Source of the DNA: Massilia norwichensis
GTDB lineage: Bacteria > Pseudomonadota > Gammaproteobacteria > Burkholderiales > Burkholderiaceae_D
DNA: 64,000 bases
Direction of reading: 5' to 3'
NCBI RefSeq assembly: GCF_024753245.1
Contig: NZ_JANUGX010000003.1
Location: 219,603 to 283,602, forward strand
Shown: one piece after another, positions 48,834-57,947 of the stretch
How positions within the stretch are numbered: the stretch's first letter is position 1
Layout of the letters: every line of letters starts with the position of its first letter
Program-made: the position numbers and the translations under genes
The notes under the pieces: model-generated
Databases searched by the model: none
Seen by the model: only the letters and a program-made list of their open reading frames with translations
Told to the model about the DNA's origin: nothing

Positions 48834-51128
48834 TTATTTCAAAGATGACAAGTAAGGCATGGCACGCGACGCCATCCGCGTATCGGCCTTCAGCATGCCG
48901 GCCTCGTCGGCCAGGATGTGGGCGGCTTCCTGCAGATAGACGTCCTTGGCGTTCTTCGCCGCCTTCTCGGCCGCGATTTCCGCTGCCAGGCTGCGCTCGT
49001 CACCCTGCAGGCCGTCGTCGGAACGCGGCGCGCCCTTCAGCGCGACATTGTTCTTCTTCGGTGCGGTCGGGTTCGGCGCCTTGGCGCGCTGCTCCTTGCT
49101 GCCCGGACCGGCGACCGGTTCGTCGGCCTTGCCCGGCTCCTGGGCATCCGCCAGACGCGATTCGCGCAGGCGTGCCTTGGCTTCCTGGTTCTCGCGCTCC
49201 TTGCGGCGCACCGCTTCGTTCAGCGAGATCACGTTGTCCTTGCGCAGCTTGAGGGCTTCGGCGATGTCCTGCTCGATGTCGCGGAATTCCTTGTCCTTGG
49301 CGATACGGGCTTCGTGGCGCTTCTGCAGCGGGCCGATCAGTTCCTTCAGGTCGCCGGCCGGCAGGTAGGTCGCCGGCTTGATCTGCACCCAGGGCAGCGC
49401 GTTGTCATACGAGGACTCGCCAAAGTTCTCGCTGTCGGAGGTGACCGGCAGCTTGATGTCCGGGGTCACGCCGCGCAGCTGGGTGGTGCCGCCGTTGATC
49501 CGGAAGAACTGGGCGATGGTCATCTTCAGCTCGCCGTACTTCATCTTGTCGCTCTGCGAGAAGCGGTCGAGGTTGATCAGCGTCTGCACCGTGCCCTTGC
49601 CGAAGCTCGGCTCGCCGATCACGATGCCGCGGCCGTAGTCCTGGATTGCAGCGGCGAAGATCTCGGAAGCCGAGGCCGAGCCGCGGTTGATCAGCACGCC
49701 CATCGGGCCATCCCATGCCAGGCCGGCATTGGTGTCGCTCTCGACGTCGGTACGGCCCTCGGCGGTACGCTGCTGCACCACCGGACCCTTGTCGATGAAC
49801 AGGCCGGTCAGCTCGACCGCCTCGATCAGCGAACCACCGCCGTTGTTGCGCAGGTCGATCAGCACGTTGTCGACTTTATCCTTCTTCAGCTCGCCGAGGA
49901 TGCGCTGCACGTCGCGGGTCGCGCTCTTGTAGTCCTTGTCGCCCTTGCGGCGGGCGTCGAAGTCCTGGTAGAAGGTCGGCAGCGAGATCACGCCGATGCG
50001 GCGCTTCACGCCCCCGTCCTTGACTTCGATGATCTGCTTCTTGGCCGACTGCTCTTCCATGCTGATCTTCTGGCGCACCAGCGGGATCGTCACGTGCTTG
50101 CCGTCCTGGCCGGCGTCGGCCGGCAGCACGTCGAGGCGCACGGTGGAATTGCGTTCGCCGCGCACCAGCTGCACCACGTCGTCGATGCGCCAGCCCATCA
50201 CGTCGGTGAACGGGCCGTTGCCCTGGGCGACGCCGACGATGCGGTCGCCGACCTTCAGCTTGCCGGACTTGTCGGCCGGGCCGCCGGGCACGATTTCGCG
50301 GATCACGGTGTAGTCTTCGCGCGACTGCAGCACGGCGCCGATGCCGTCCAGCGACAGGCGCATCATGATGTCGAAGTTCTCGGCCGAGCGCGGGCCCAGG
50401 TAGTTCGTGTGCGGCTCGATCGCGGTGGCGTAGGCGTTCATGAACATCTGGAACACGTCCTCGTTGTTCAGCTTCTTGAGGCGGTTCTGGTAGCCTTCGT
50501 AGCGCTTGTCGAGGGTCTCGCGGATGCCCTTCTCGTCCTTGCCGGCCAGCTTCAGGCGCAGCCAGTCGTTCTTCACGCGCTTGCGCCACAGGTCGCGGGC
50601 TTCGTCTTCGTTTTTCGCCCACGGTGCCTTTTCGCGGTCGATCTGCAGGGTCTCGTTGGCGGTGAAGTCGAAATTGCCCTTCTGGACCAGTTCGCGCGCA
50701 TAGGCCATGCGGTCGTTGAAGCGCTGCTGGTAGACGTTATAGATCTGGAACGGGAGCGTCAGGTCCTCGTTGTTGATCGCGTCGTCGAATTTGGTGCGGG
50801 CCGGCGCGAACTGGTCGACGTCGGCCTGGGTGAAGTAGAGCTTCTCGCTGTCGAGGGTCTTGAAGTAGTTGTCGTAAATCTTGGCCGACATGACGTCGTC
50901 CAGCGGCATCGCCTTGTAGTGGTAGCGTGCCAGCACGCGCGAGGCCCACAGCGCCGCCTGGGTCTGGGCGGCGGACGGCTTGAGCGGACCTGCGTTGGCC
51001 GGGGCCGCGTTGGCCGCAGGGACCTGGGCCGCGTTGAGCTGGACCTTTTCGGGCTGCGCGGTGACGACGTGGGCCGACATGACCGACATGGCCACGGTCA
51101 GTGCAACCACCAACATCTGCTTCTTCAT
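48834..51128 (-). CDS. prc: tail-specific (carboxy-terminal processing) protease Prc
   Basis: 764 residues; longer than the E. coli form at the C-terminus. A signal peptide is followed by an N-terminal helical domain, a PDZ domain near residue 260 (GDRIVGVAQGN) and the S41 domain with the Ser/Lys dyad in GSASASEIF and FGKGTVQ. The C-terminal part is rich in charged residues. Prc trims substrates from their C-termini in the periplasm, partly to set wall hydrolase levels. ATG start at 51128. Confidence 0.94.
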   Translation of the reverse strand: MKKQMLVVALTVAMSVMSAHVVTAQPEKVQLNAAQVPAANAAPANAGPLKPSAAQTQAALWASRVLARYHYKAMPLDDVMSAKIYDNYFKTLDSEKLYFTQADVDQFAPARTKFDDAINNEDLTLPFQIYNVYQQRFNDRMAYARELVQKGNFDFTANETLQIDREKAPWAKNEDEARDLWRKRVKNDWLRLKLAGKDEKGIRETLDKRYEGYQNRLKKLNNEDVFQMFMNAYATAIEPHTNYLGPRSAENFDIMMRLSLDGIGAVLQSREDYTVIREIVPGGPADKSGKLKVGDRIVGVAQGNGPFTDVMGWRIDDVVQLVRGERNSTVRLDVLPADAGQDGKHVTIPLVRQKISMEEQSAKKQIIEVKDGGVKRRIGVISLPTFYQDFDARRKGDKDYKSATRDVQRILGELKKDKVDNVLIDLRNNGGGSLIEAVELTGLFIDKGPVVQQRTAEGRTDVESDTNAGLAWDGPMGVLINRGSASASEIFAAAIQDYGRGIVIGEPSFGKGTVQTLINLDRFSQSDKMKYGELKMTIAQFFRINGGTTQLRGVTPDIKLPVTSDSENFGESSYDNALPWVQIKPATYLPAGDLKELIGPLQKRHEARIAKDKEFRDIEQDIAEALKLRKDNVISLNEAVRRKERENQEAKARLRESRLADAQEPGKADEPVAGPGSKEQRAKAPNPTAPKKNNVALKGAPRSDDGLQGDERSLAAEIAAEKAAKNAKDVYLQEAAHILADEAGMLKADTRMASRAMPYLSSLK

Positions 51129-51210
51129 TGTTCGTTTCTCCGGGCGGATTCTCTCGTTCGACCAATTCTACAGGATAGTACGACGACGTAGAGTCGGGCT
51201 GCGCGCTTCT

Positions 51211-51699
51211 TCAGCCGAGCTTAAGGATATAGAAGGAAACCGATGCCACGACGATAATCACCAGCCAGGGCCAGCTGCGCACGGCCAGCCGCCAGTCCAC
51301 CGGCGAGGGCCAGAACGACAGGAACTGCGGCGCCAGCAGCAGGGTCAGGGCCAGATCGACCGGGCCGAAATGCCACGCGCCGCGGGTGCGCCACCAGGCC
51401 ACCGCGAGCGGCACCAGCAACACCAGCAGCGGCGCCAGCGCGGCCGGGGCCGCGTTGTACCAGCGCAGATTGGCAAAGGTGACGGAGCCGAGTTCCCAGG
51501 TGCGCCCGGTACGTCTTGGAATGATGGAGAAGCCGGTTGGTTCCGCGCCCAGCAGCAGGCCGACCGAAAAATGCGCCAGCTCGTGGCACAGCGTACCGGC
51601 CGCGCTGAACACAAAGAACAGCGGGTGCAGCGAGGTCACCAGCCAGATGAGGAAGGCCAGTGCCAGCGAAGGCACCAGGTACAGCAGGATGTCGCCCAC
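51211..51699 (-). CDS. small membrane protein with HExxH motif (M50-like)
   Basis: 162 residues with five or so membrane helices. The first loop/helix carries CHELAHFSVGLLLG, an HExxH of the M50 site-2 protease type, and a later LSFWPSPVDW may hold the third ligand. Annotated relatives are often called M50-family or membrane proteins. The start is a GTG at 51699 and lies 12 bp after the tdk stop, so it may share the tdk transcript. It has no role assigned here. Confidence 0.6.
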   Translation of the reverse strand: MGDILLYLVPSLALAFLIWLVTSLHPLFFVFSAAGTLCHELAHFSVGLLLGAEPTGFSIIPRRTGRTWELGSVTFANLRWYNAAPAALAPLLVLLVPLAVAWWRTRGAWHFGPVDLALTLLLAPQFLSFWPSPVDWRLAVRSWPWLVIIVVASVSFYILKLG

Positions 51700-51711
51700 C
51701 CCGCCCCGTCC

Positions 51712-52263
51712 TCAGCGCGTGTAGAAGCAGCGCCCGCAGGCCTGGCGGTAGCTTTCGTTGCCGCCGATGCTGACCTGCTCGCCCTCGCGGATCCGGTTGC
51801 CCTGGGCGTCGACGCGGACGTTCATGGTCGCCTTCTTGCCGCAGGTGCAGATGTTCTTGATTTCCTCGATGTCGTCGGCCAGCGCCAGCAGGTAGGCCGA
51901 GCCGGGGAAGGGATCGCCGCGGAAATCGCTGCGCAAGCCGTAGCAGATCACGGGCACGCCGCGCACCTGGGCCAGGCGGTGCAGCTGCACGACCTGCTCC
52001 TTGGTCAGGAACTGCGCCTCGTCGACCAGCACGCAGGCAACCTCCGGCGCGCTGACCAGGAAATCGGTGTCCTGGTCGAACAGGTCGACTTCGCGCTGCG
52101 GACCCAGGCGCGAGGTGATCCGTCCGACGCCGTAGCGGTCGTCGATGGCGGCGGTGTACAGCTGGACCTTCTGGCCCTGCTCTTCGTAGTTGTGGGCCAC
52201 CTGCAGCAGCGAGGTGGATTTGCCGGCGTTCATCGCCGAATACCTGAAATAGAGTTTTGCCAC
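51712..52263 (-). CDS. tdk: thymidine kinase
   Basis: 183 residues. Walker A is SAMNAGKSTSLL, Walker B is VACVLVDEAQF and the lasso domain ends with CTCGKKATMN and a final CGRC zinc pair. It phosphorylates thymidine in the salvage pathway. GTG start at 52263; an extended -10 (TGTTATAAT, 52312-52317) sits 49 bp upstream. The upstream frame to 52500 is spurious. Confidence 0.93.
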   Translation of the reverse strand: MAKLYFRYSAMNAGKSTSLLQVAHNYEEQGQKVQLYTAAIDDRYGVGRITSRLGPQREVDLFDQDTDFLVSAPEVACVLVDEAQFLTKEQVVQLHRLAQVRGVPVICYGLRSDFRGDPFPGSAYLLALADDIEEIKNICTCGKKATMNVRVDAQGNRIREGEQVSIGGNESYRQACGRCFYTR

Positions 52264-52311
52264 TGCGCTTTCCGCCTGCGTCCGCCTGGACCTGACTTGT
52301 TGAGGTGCAAA

Positions 52312-52317
52312 ATTATA
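52312..52317 (-). promoter_or_regulatory. extended -10 promoter of tdk
   Basis: The minus strand reads TG-T-TATAAT, an extended -10 with a perfect hexamer, between the PEP-CTERM terminator at 52337-52372 and the tdk GTG. No good -35 is needed for such promoters. Confidence 0.65.
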
Positions 52318-52336
52318 ACAAGCGGATCGCCAATGG

Positions 52337-52372
52337 AAAACCGCCCGGTGCCGACACTCGGCAGCCGGGCGG
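52337..52372 (-). terminator. intrinsic terminator of the PEP-CTERM gene at 52392
   Basis: On the minus strand: stem CCGCCCGG/CCGGGCGG closing an inner GCCGA/TCGGC helix, followed by TTTT. It lies 20 bp after the stop. Confidence 0.92.
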
Positions 52373-52391
52373 TGCCAGGCCAGCGTTAGGC

Positions 52392-53015
52392 TCAGCCGCG
52401 ACGGCGCGCCATCACGCCGATGAAGCCCAGGCCGGCCAGCAGCATGCCGTAGGTGGCCGGTTCCGGCACGGCCAGCACCACGTTGTTGGCGGTCGGCCAA
52501 TAACCCTGGCCGCCATCGGTCGCGATGGTGACCGCGGCCAGCGGCGAGGTCGAGACGAAGCCGAGGAAGTCGGTGGTGGCCGCGCCGCCCAGACCATAGC
52601 TCAGCGCGCCGCCGTCGATCGCGGTCACGATCAGGTTGCCGGTAGTGTACTGGCCGAGCACGTCCGAGGTGAAGAAATTACCGCCGAAGGCGCTGACGCC
52701 GCCGCTGAAGTTCGAGAACACGATTGGGGCGATCGCCGTGTTGTTCGACAGCCAGTAGTCGCCGCCTTCGCCGCCCGCGCCCCACAGGCCGGTGGCCGAG
52801 TAGACGTCATAGGTGTACCCGCCGGCGCTGCGGTTCAGGACTTCGCCATACTGCATGACGGTCAGGTCGTCATAGGAATCGACGCCGGCGCCCTGCACCG
52901 CGGCCAGGAAATCGGCCTGGCTGGTGTAGACCACAATGTCGGCCTGGGCGGCGGCGGCGGCGCCGAGCAGCGCCGCGGCTGCAACGATTTTGCTGAGAGA
53001 GAATTTGGTACGCAC
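52392..53015 (-). CDS. PEP-CTERM sorting domain protein
   Basis: 207 residues. A signal peptide (AAALLGAAAAAQA) leads to a beta-rich region with DIVVYTSQADFLAAVQG, and the C-terminus is VPEPATYGMLLAGLGFIGVMARRRG, a PEP-CTERM sorting signal. The start is taken as GTG 53015 because AGGAG stands 8 bp before it; ATG starts further up would lack signal-like features. A strong terminator follows. A stem-loop at 53097-53128 precedes its leader. Confidence 0.85.
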   Translation of the reverse strand: MRTKFSLSKIVAAAALLGAAAAAQADIVVYTSQADFLAAVQGAGVDSYDDLTVMQYGEVLNRSAGGYTYDVYSATGLWGAGGEGGDYWLSNNTAIAPIVFSNFSGGVSAFGGNFFTSDVLGQYTTGNLIVTAIDGGALSYGLGGAATTDFLGFVSTSPLAAVTIATDGGQGYWPTANNVVLAVPEPATYGMLLAGLGFIGVMARRRG

Positions 53016-53096
53016 GATTGCACTCCTGTTGGCTTCGATCGGACAGCCAGTAGATAGCAGGAATACAAGTGTTGCAATCGTGCTAACAGGCCTTTT

Positions 53097-53128
53097 GCGC
53101 GCACTTTGCGGTGCATAAAAGTGCGCGC
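53097..53128. other. perfect stem-loop between the acylase and PEP-CTERM genes
   Basis: Arms GCGCGCACTTT (53097-53107) and AAAGTGCGCGC (53118-53128) are perfect inverted repeats with a 10-base loop. It is 30 bp downstream of the acylase stop on its strand but has no T-run after it. Its role as a terminator or RNA end is open. Confidence 0.7.
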
Positions 53129-53157
53129 AGGCGCGGCGCAGACAGCCTGACTGCCGC

Positions 53158-55395
53158 TTATTGCCCAGGATGATATTTGCGCTCGAGTTGTTTCTCGATG
53201 TCTTCTTTATAGAAGAGCACGTCCTTGAACTGCCCGCGGCTGTACATCTCGGCCTGGTCGTTGAAGTGCGGCGACTTCGGATCGCCGCTCTCGCCGCCGG
53301 CCAGGATGCTCTTGGCGCGCACACGCGGTCCGAATTCCACGGCGGCCACGAAGCTGTTGCCGCGGTCGCCGTAGATGCGCTTGGTGGTCTGCTTCGCCGT
53401 CATGCCGAAGGACGCCAGCGAGCCCCAGTTGGCCGAGGTGAAGCCGACCGGAATGCTGGGCTTGCTGTCGTCGTAGTGCTGGTCGACCGCGCCGCTGATG
53501 CGCTGGAAGCGGTTGATCTCGCCCCAAGGCGTCTTCCAGCTGCCGAAGTCGGCCTGCAGCTTGTCGGAGGCGCGGACCAGCGCCGCCAGGCGCTCCTGTG
53601 CGGCCAGCCGGGTCTGGATGAAGTCGACCACGGGCACCTCCTGGGCGCGGGCGCGCGTCGCGGCATCCTTCACCATCTCCTGGCCCCAATAGACCGCCAG
53701 CGAGGTCGGCACCGAATCGACGGCCCAGCGCAGGTCCCAGCCGCGCAACGCCACCACCTGCCCGGCCAGGCGCGCCCTGGTGGCGTCGCCCTCCGGCAGC
53801 GCCTCCCAATCCTTGACCAGCGCCGGCATCAACGGTTCGAAGGCGGTCAGATACGGGTCGTAGGCTTTGGCGATCAGGCCGTCGAGGCTCAGCTCGCGCG
53901 CATCGTGCAGCACCCGTTCGGCGTGGATGCCGCGCGCGTTCTGCGGCAGCGACCACATGTACTTCGGATAGGCGGCGCAATCCGGGCTGCTGGCGCCGAA
54001 GCCGGTGCAGGGCCAGTTGTTGGTGTTCGAGATATATCCGCTCTTCGGATTGAAGACGGTGATCGTCTCCTTCACCTCGTGCAGGCCCTGCCACTCGGTG
54101 GCCGGATTGCTGCCGTCGACCGGATGGGTCCAGTCGAAACGCGGATCGCGGCGCGGCACGAAATTGCCGTGGAAGTAGGCGATATTGCCGTCGGCATCCG
54201 CGTACACGGTGTTGTTCGAGGAGTTGGTGCGCAGGTCCATCACCTTCAGGAAGGCCGCGTAGTCGCGCGCCTTGGTGCGGCCGTAGGATTGCTGGAGCGC
54301 GTGCACCGGGTCGTCCATCATCTTCACGCTCACCCATTTGCCGCCCTCTTCCCGGATCACCGGGCCGTGGTGGGTAAAATACGCGGTCACGCTGCGGCTG
54401 GCCGTGCCGCCGGCGGTCTTGTACGGCAGCACGATGGTCTTGCTGCGCAGCGCGCGCTCCTCGCTGCCGTACTTGTAGAACAGCTTGCCGTCGCGCTCGA
54501 CCACGGTTTCCAGGTATTCGTCGATGACGTCGCCGCCGCCCGAGGTATGCATCCAGCCCAGGCGTTCGTTGAAGCCCTGGTAGATGAAGAACTGGCCCCA
54601 GGTCACCGCGCCGTAGGCGTTCAGCCCCTCTTCGCTGACCATGTGGACTTCGGGCCGGAAGTAGAACGAGGTGTGCGGGTTGATCATCAGCAGCGCGTGC
54701 CTGCCGCTGGTGAGCCGGGGCGCGATGGCGAAGCCGTTCGAGCCGCTGGGCTCCGGATCGAAGCCCTTGCCCAGGTCGGCCATCGCCAGCGCAGGCGCCG
54801 GGCGTTTTTCGTAAAAGGCTTCGAGCTGTTTCAGGTCGATCGACTCGATATCGCCGCCGATACTGCCTTCGCTGAAGCTCAGCGCCATCCAGGGCTCGAA
54901 GCGGGTCAGAAGCTTTGGTTTGACCTGCGGATGGGTGGCCAGGTACCAGTTCAGGCCATCGGCCCAGCCCTGCATCAGCTTCTTGAGCCAGGCCGGGCTG
55001 GCCGCGTACTTGGCCTGCAGGTCGGCCGGGTCGATGTAGAGCTTCATGCGCAGGTCGCGCCAGATCTCCGCTTCGCCCTCGACCTCGGCCAGACGCCCCA
55101 TCGCATTGATGTAATTGAGCTCGACCCGGTTGAAATCATCCTCCGCCTGGGCGTACACCATGCCGAACACCGCGTCCGCATCCGTCTTGCCGAACACGTG
55201 GGGAATGCCCCACTTGTCGCGCAGGATGCTCACGCGCTGCGCCGTCTTTTGCAGGCGCGCGCGTTCCGCTTTCGAGAAGCCGTCAGCCGCGGTGGCCTTC
55301 GACACGGCAGGTGCGGCGGCAAACGCGGCGGGCGGCAGCGCGGCCAGCAAGACCAGGCTGAGCGCACTTCGAGCGAGCAGGCGGGAAGTCGGCAT
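53158..55395 (-). CDS. penicillin acylase family protein (Ntn hydrolase)
   Basis: 745 residues. A signal peptide (LLAALPPAAFA) is followed by an alpha chain region and the self-cleavage site SGSNGFAI around residue 220; the N-terminal Ser of the beta chain is the nucleophile. The family includes penicillin acylases and acyl-homoserine-lactone acylases that act in the periplasm. Substrate cannot be read. It stands alone, 33 bp after the ParB-like gene. Confidence 0.9.
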   Translation of the reverse strand: MPTSRLLARSALSLVLLAALPPAAFAAAPAVSKATAADGFSKAERARLQKTAQRVSILRDKWGIPHVFGKTDADAVFGMVYAQAEDDFNRVELNYINAMGRLAEVEGEAEIWRDLRMKLYIDPADLQAKYAASPAWLKKLMQGWADGLNWYLATHPQVKPKLLTRFEPWMALSFSEGSIGGDIESIDLKQLEAFYEKRPAPALAMADLGKGFDPEPSGSNGFAIAPRLTSGRHALLMINPHTSFYFRPEVHMVSEEGLNAYGAVTWGQFFIYQGFNERLGWMHTSGGGDVIDEYLETVVERDGKLFYKYGSEERALRSKTIVLPYKTAGGTASRSVTAYFTHHGPVIREEGGKWVSVKMMDDPVHALQQSYGRTKARDYAAFLKVMDLRTNSSNNTVYADADGNIAYFHGNFVPRRDPRFDWTHPVDGSNPATEWQGLHEVKETITVFNPKSGYISNTNNWPCTGFGASSPDCAAYPKYMWSLPQNARGIHAERVLHDARELSLDGLIAKAYDPYLTAFEPLMPALVKDWEALPEGDATRARLAGQVVALRGWDLRWAVDSVPTSLAVYWGQEMVKDAATRARAQEVPVVDFIQTRLAAQERLAALVRASDKLQADFGSWKTPWGEINRFQRISGAVDQHYDDSKPSIPVGFTSANWGSLASFGMTAKQTTKRIYGDRGNSFVAAVEFGPRVRAKSILAGGESGDPKSPHFNDQAEMYSRGQFKDVLFYKEDIEKQLERKYHPGQ

Positions 55396-55427
55396 GGGGT
55401 CTCCTCTATTTTTTATATGCGACGGCT

Positions 55428-56213
55428 TTATTCGGCGCCGAGCAGCACCAGCTTCTGCTTCAGCACCTCGTTCTCGTTGATCAGGGTGGCGACGCGGTCC
55501 TTCAACTCGGCCACCTGAGCCTTGAGGGCCTTGACCTGGTCTTCGGGGGTGCCGGCATCGACTTCCTTCTTGGGACGGGCGGCGGCCTTCTGCTCGCGCA
55601 CCTGGCGCGCGGCCTGCTGCAGCTCCTTCTTGCCGCCGGCGACCGCCGCCACCTGCGCATCGCGCGGCAGTGCGGCGACGTTGGCGGCGGAACTGATCGA
55701 GATGGTTCCGCTGCGCACCGCCTCCACCAGCTCCGGTGCGGCCGCCTTCTGGATGCGCTCGATCTGACTGATGGTGTTGGCGGACACGCGCGCGGCGCGG
55801 GCCACCTCTTCGCGGGTGTTCCACGGCGGCGAGAACGGCACGGCCTGGTCGGTCGCGGTCTCCAGCTCGTCGTCGGTCTTCTGGACCACGCGCGCGGCCA
55901 GGATTTCCTTCTTGCGCAGTGCCATCAGGCCGCGCTGGAAATCGGTCACGCTGCGGCGCGCCAGCTGGTTATCGATCATCCACAGCTTGACGTCTTCGAT
56001 CGAGTCGAATTTGTCGTTCTGGACGGTGCGGAAAGGGATGCCGTGCTGGGTGCAGATGGCGTAGCGGTTGTGGCCGTCGATCAGGACGTCCTGCCACAGG
56101 ATCAGCGCTTCGCGGCATCCTTCGGTGAGCAGGCTGCGTTCGAGGGCTTCGTGTTCGGCGGGCGTGAGGGGATCGACGTAAGTACGGAGTTCGTCGTTAA
56201 TCGTGATGTTCAA
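55428..56213 (-). CDS. ParB N-terminal-domain protein with C-terminal coiled coil
   Basis: 261 residues. The ParB-like fold is seen in NITINDELRTYVDPLTPAEHEALE and LWQDVLIDGHNRYAIC (a ParB box-II-like GHNR). A helix-turn-helix region with SANTISQIERIQKAA follows, then a coiled coil from about 215. There is no ParA neighbour. The TTG at 56213 with AAGGA upstream is preferred over ATG 56276, which would cross an inverted repeat. It lies after tRNA-Leu on the same strand. Confidence 0.75.
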   Translation of the reverse strand: MNITINDELRTYVDPLTPAEHEALERSLLTEGCREALILWQDVLIDGHNRYAICTQHGIPFRTVQNDKFDSIEDVKLWMIDNQLARRSVTDFQRGLMALRKKEILAARVVQKTDDELETATDQAVPFSPPWNTREEVARAARVSANTISQIERIQKAAAPELVEAVRSGTISISSAANVAALPRDAQVAAVAGGKKELQQAARQVREQKAAARPKKEVDAGTPEDQVKALKAQVAELKDRVATLINENEVLKQKLVLLGAE

Positions 56214-56240
56214 TTCGGGTCCTTGCACTTCTATTGCTGA

Positions 56241-56269
56241 GTGTAGCGTTTGCTGTGCGCATGCTACAC
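56241..56269. promoter_or_regulatory. inverted repeat upstream of the ParB-like gene
   Basis: Arms GTGTAGC (56241-56247) and GCTACAC (56263-56269) are exact inverted repeats 15 bp apart. They lie between the tRNA and the preferred start at 56213, where an operator for the encoded DNA-binding protein could be. Role inferred. Confidence 0.4.
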
Positions 56270-56298
56270 CATGCAAGGCCCCAAATGAATGGGTGATG

Positions 56299-56383
56299 TG
56301 GTGCGGGCAGCCGGAATCGAACCGGCACGCCTCGCGGCGGCAGATTTTAAGTCTGATGCGTCTACCAATTTCGCCATGCCCGC
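56299..56383 (-). tRNA. tRNA-Leu (anticodon UAA)
   Basis: An 85-base cloverleaf on the minus strand with acceptor GCGGGCA/TGCCCGC, encoded CCA end, a long variable arm typical of class II tRNAs, TTCGAATCC T-loop and anticodon TAA at 56347-56349. A TACAAT hexamer at 56394-56399 is a likely -10. Confidence 0.95.
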
Positions 56384-56393
56384 GCCGGCCGGG

Positions 56394-56399
56394 ATTGTA
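56394..56399 (-). promoter_or_regulatory. -10 element of the tRNA-Leu promoter
   Basis: The minus strand reads TACAAT 10 bp before the tRNA 5' end. The -35 region is GC-rich and no clear hexamer is seen. Confidence 0.45.
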
Positions 56400-56464
56400 C
56401 TACGGGCGGCGGCGCGAGTGTTAGTCCTTGTGTTTTCGATAAGCGCATCAGATCCAAAAGCGCA

Positions 56465-57919
56465 TCAGATCGGATAATGCCGCGCCCCGGTCTGCACCGT
56501 GATCCAGCGCAGGTCGGTAAACTCCGCAATCGCCGCCTTGCCGCCGAAGCGCCCGTAGCCGCTGCCCTTGACGCCGCCGAAGGGCATCTGCGCCTCGTCG
56601 TGCACGGTCGGGCCGTTGATGTGGCAGATGCCCGACTCGATGCGCTGCGCCACCGCCATCGCGCGTCCGATATCGCGCGAGAACACGCTCGAGGTCAAGC
56701 CGTATTCGCTGTCGTTGGCCAGTCGGATCGCCTCTTCGTCGGTATCGAAGCGGATCACGGACACGATCGGGCCGAAGGACTCTTCATACCAGACCCGCAT
56801 GTCGGGCGTGACACCGTCGACGATGGCCGGCTGCAGCAGGTTGCCGTCGATGGCGCCTTGCTGTGCGCCGCTCTGCGTCACCGTGGCGCCGCGCTCGCGT
56901 GCATCCTGCAGCATCGCCGCCACGCGCTCCGCGGCGGCCGGATCCACCATGCCGGCCAGCGGCGCATCGGCGTGCGCAGCCCGCAGCGTGGCGGTCTTCG
57001 CCGCCAGCTTGTCGATGAAGATGGACGCCACCTTGCGGTCGACCAGGATGCGGTCGGCCGACATGCAGATCTGGCCCTGGTTGAAGAAGGCGCTGAAGGC
57101 GGCGGCTTCGACGGCCGCATCGAGGTCGGCGTCGTCCAGCACCAGGATCGGGTTCTTGCCGCCCAGTTCCAGCAGCACGGGCTTGAGGTGGCTGGCCGCA
57201 TGCTGGGCGACGATGCGCCCTACCCTGGTCGAGCCGGTGAAGTTGACGCGCCGGACCGCCGGATGGGCGATCAGGCGTTCGACGACCTGCGGCGCTTCAC
57301 CCGGGGCGTTCGAGACCAGGTTGACCACGCCCGGCGGGAAGCCGGCATCGACGAAGACCTGGGCGATCAGGCGGTGCACGGCCGGGCACAGCTCGGACGC
57401 TTTCAGGATCACGGTATTGCCGCAGGCGAGCGGCATCGCCAGCGCGCGCGTACCGAGGATGATCGGTGCGTTCCAGGGCGCGATGCCGAGCACCACGCCG
57501 CAGGGCTGGCGCACACCCATCGCCAGCGACCCGGGCACGTCGGACGGAATCACTTCGCCGCCGATCTGGGTCGTCATCGATGCCGCTTCGCGCAGCATGT
57601 TGGCGGCCAGCGTGACGTTGAAGTGGTACCAGCCCGGCGCCCCGCCGACCTCGCTCACGGCGGCCTCGACGAACTGGCCGCGCAGCGCTTCCATGCGGTC
57701 GGCGGCGGCCAGCAGCAAGGCGCGGCGGGCGCCCGGCGCCATTGCCGCCCAGGCCGGAAAGGCCTCGCGCGCAGCGGCGGCTGCGGCATCGCAGTCGTCG
57801 AGCGTGGCGGCGGCGGCGCGGGTCGCCAGCGCGCCGGTGGACGGGTCGAAGCGTTCGAAGCTGGCGCCGTTCGAGGCAGCTCTGGCCACGCCGGCGATCA
57901 GCAGATCGGTCTGAAACAT
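56465..57919 (-). CDS. NAD(P)-dependent aldehyde dehydrogenase (salicylaldehyde/vanillin dehydrogenase-like)
   Basis: 484 residues of the ALDH family. The catalytic Glu is in LELGGKNPILVLDDAD and the catalytic Cys in FNQGQICMSADRI; ALDH motifs include FTGSTRVGR and PFGGVKGSGYGRFGG. Sequence style fits the salicylaldehyde/vanillin dehydrogenase group. The start at 57919 has GGAGG. It lies 28 bp after the indolepyruvate oxidoreductase gene, so it may oxidise an aldehyde from that pathway. Confidence 0.85.
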   Translation of the reverse strand: MFQTDLLIAGVARAASNGASFERFDPSTGALATRAAAATLDDCDAAAAAAREAFPAWAAMAPGARRALLLAAADRMEALRGQFVEAAVSEVGGAPGWYHFNVTLAANMLREAASMTTQIGGEVIPSDVPGSLAMGVRQPCGVVLGIAPWNAPIILGTRALAMPLACGNTVILKASELCPAVHRLIAQVFVDAGFPPGVVNLVSNAPGEAPQVVERLIAHPAVRRVNFTGSTRVGRIVAQHAASHLKPVLLELGGKNPILVLDDADLDAAVEAAAFSAFFNQGQICMSADRILVDRKVASIFIDKLAAKTATLRAAHADAPLAGMVDPAAAERVAAMLQDARERGATVTQSGAQQGAIDGNLLQPAIVDGVTPDMRVWYEESFGPIVSVIRFDTDEEAIRLANDSEYGLTSSVFSRDIGRAMAVAQRIESGICHINGPTVHDEAQMPFGGVKGSGYGRFGGKAAIAEFTDLRWITVQTGARHYPI

Positions 57920-57947
57920 CGGTATCCTCCTGTGCGAATGCACGGCA

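Noticed and set aside
55428..56213. ParB-like gene as evidence of an integrated plasmid
   Set aside because: No ParA, replication gene or integrase nearby, and codon use looks like the neighbours.
56299..56471. tRNA-Leu as an attachment site of an island
   Set aside because: No integrase and no copy of the tRNA 3' end in the window; the short repeat nearby does not include the tRNA.
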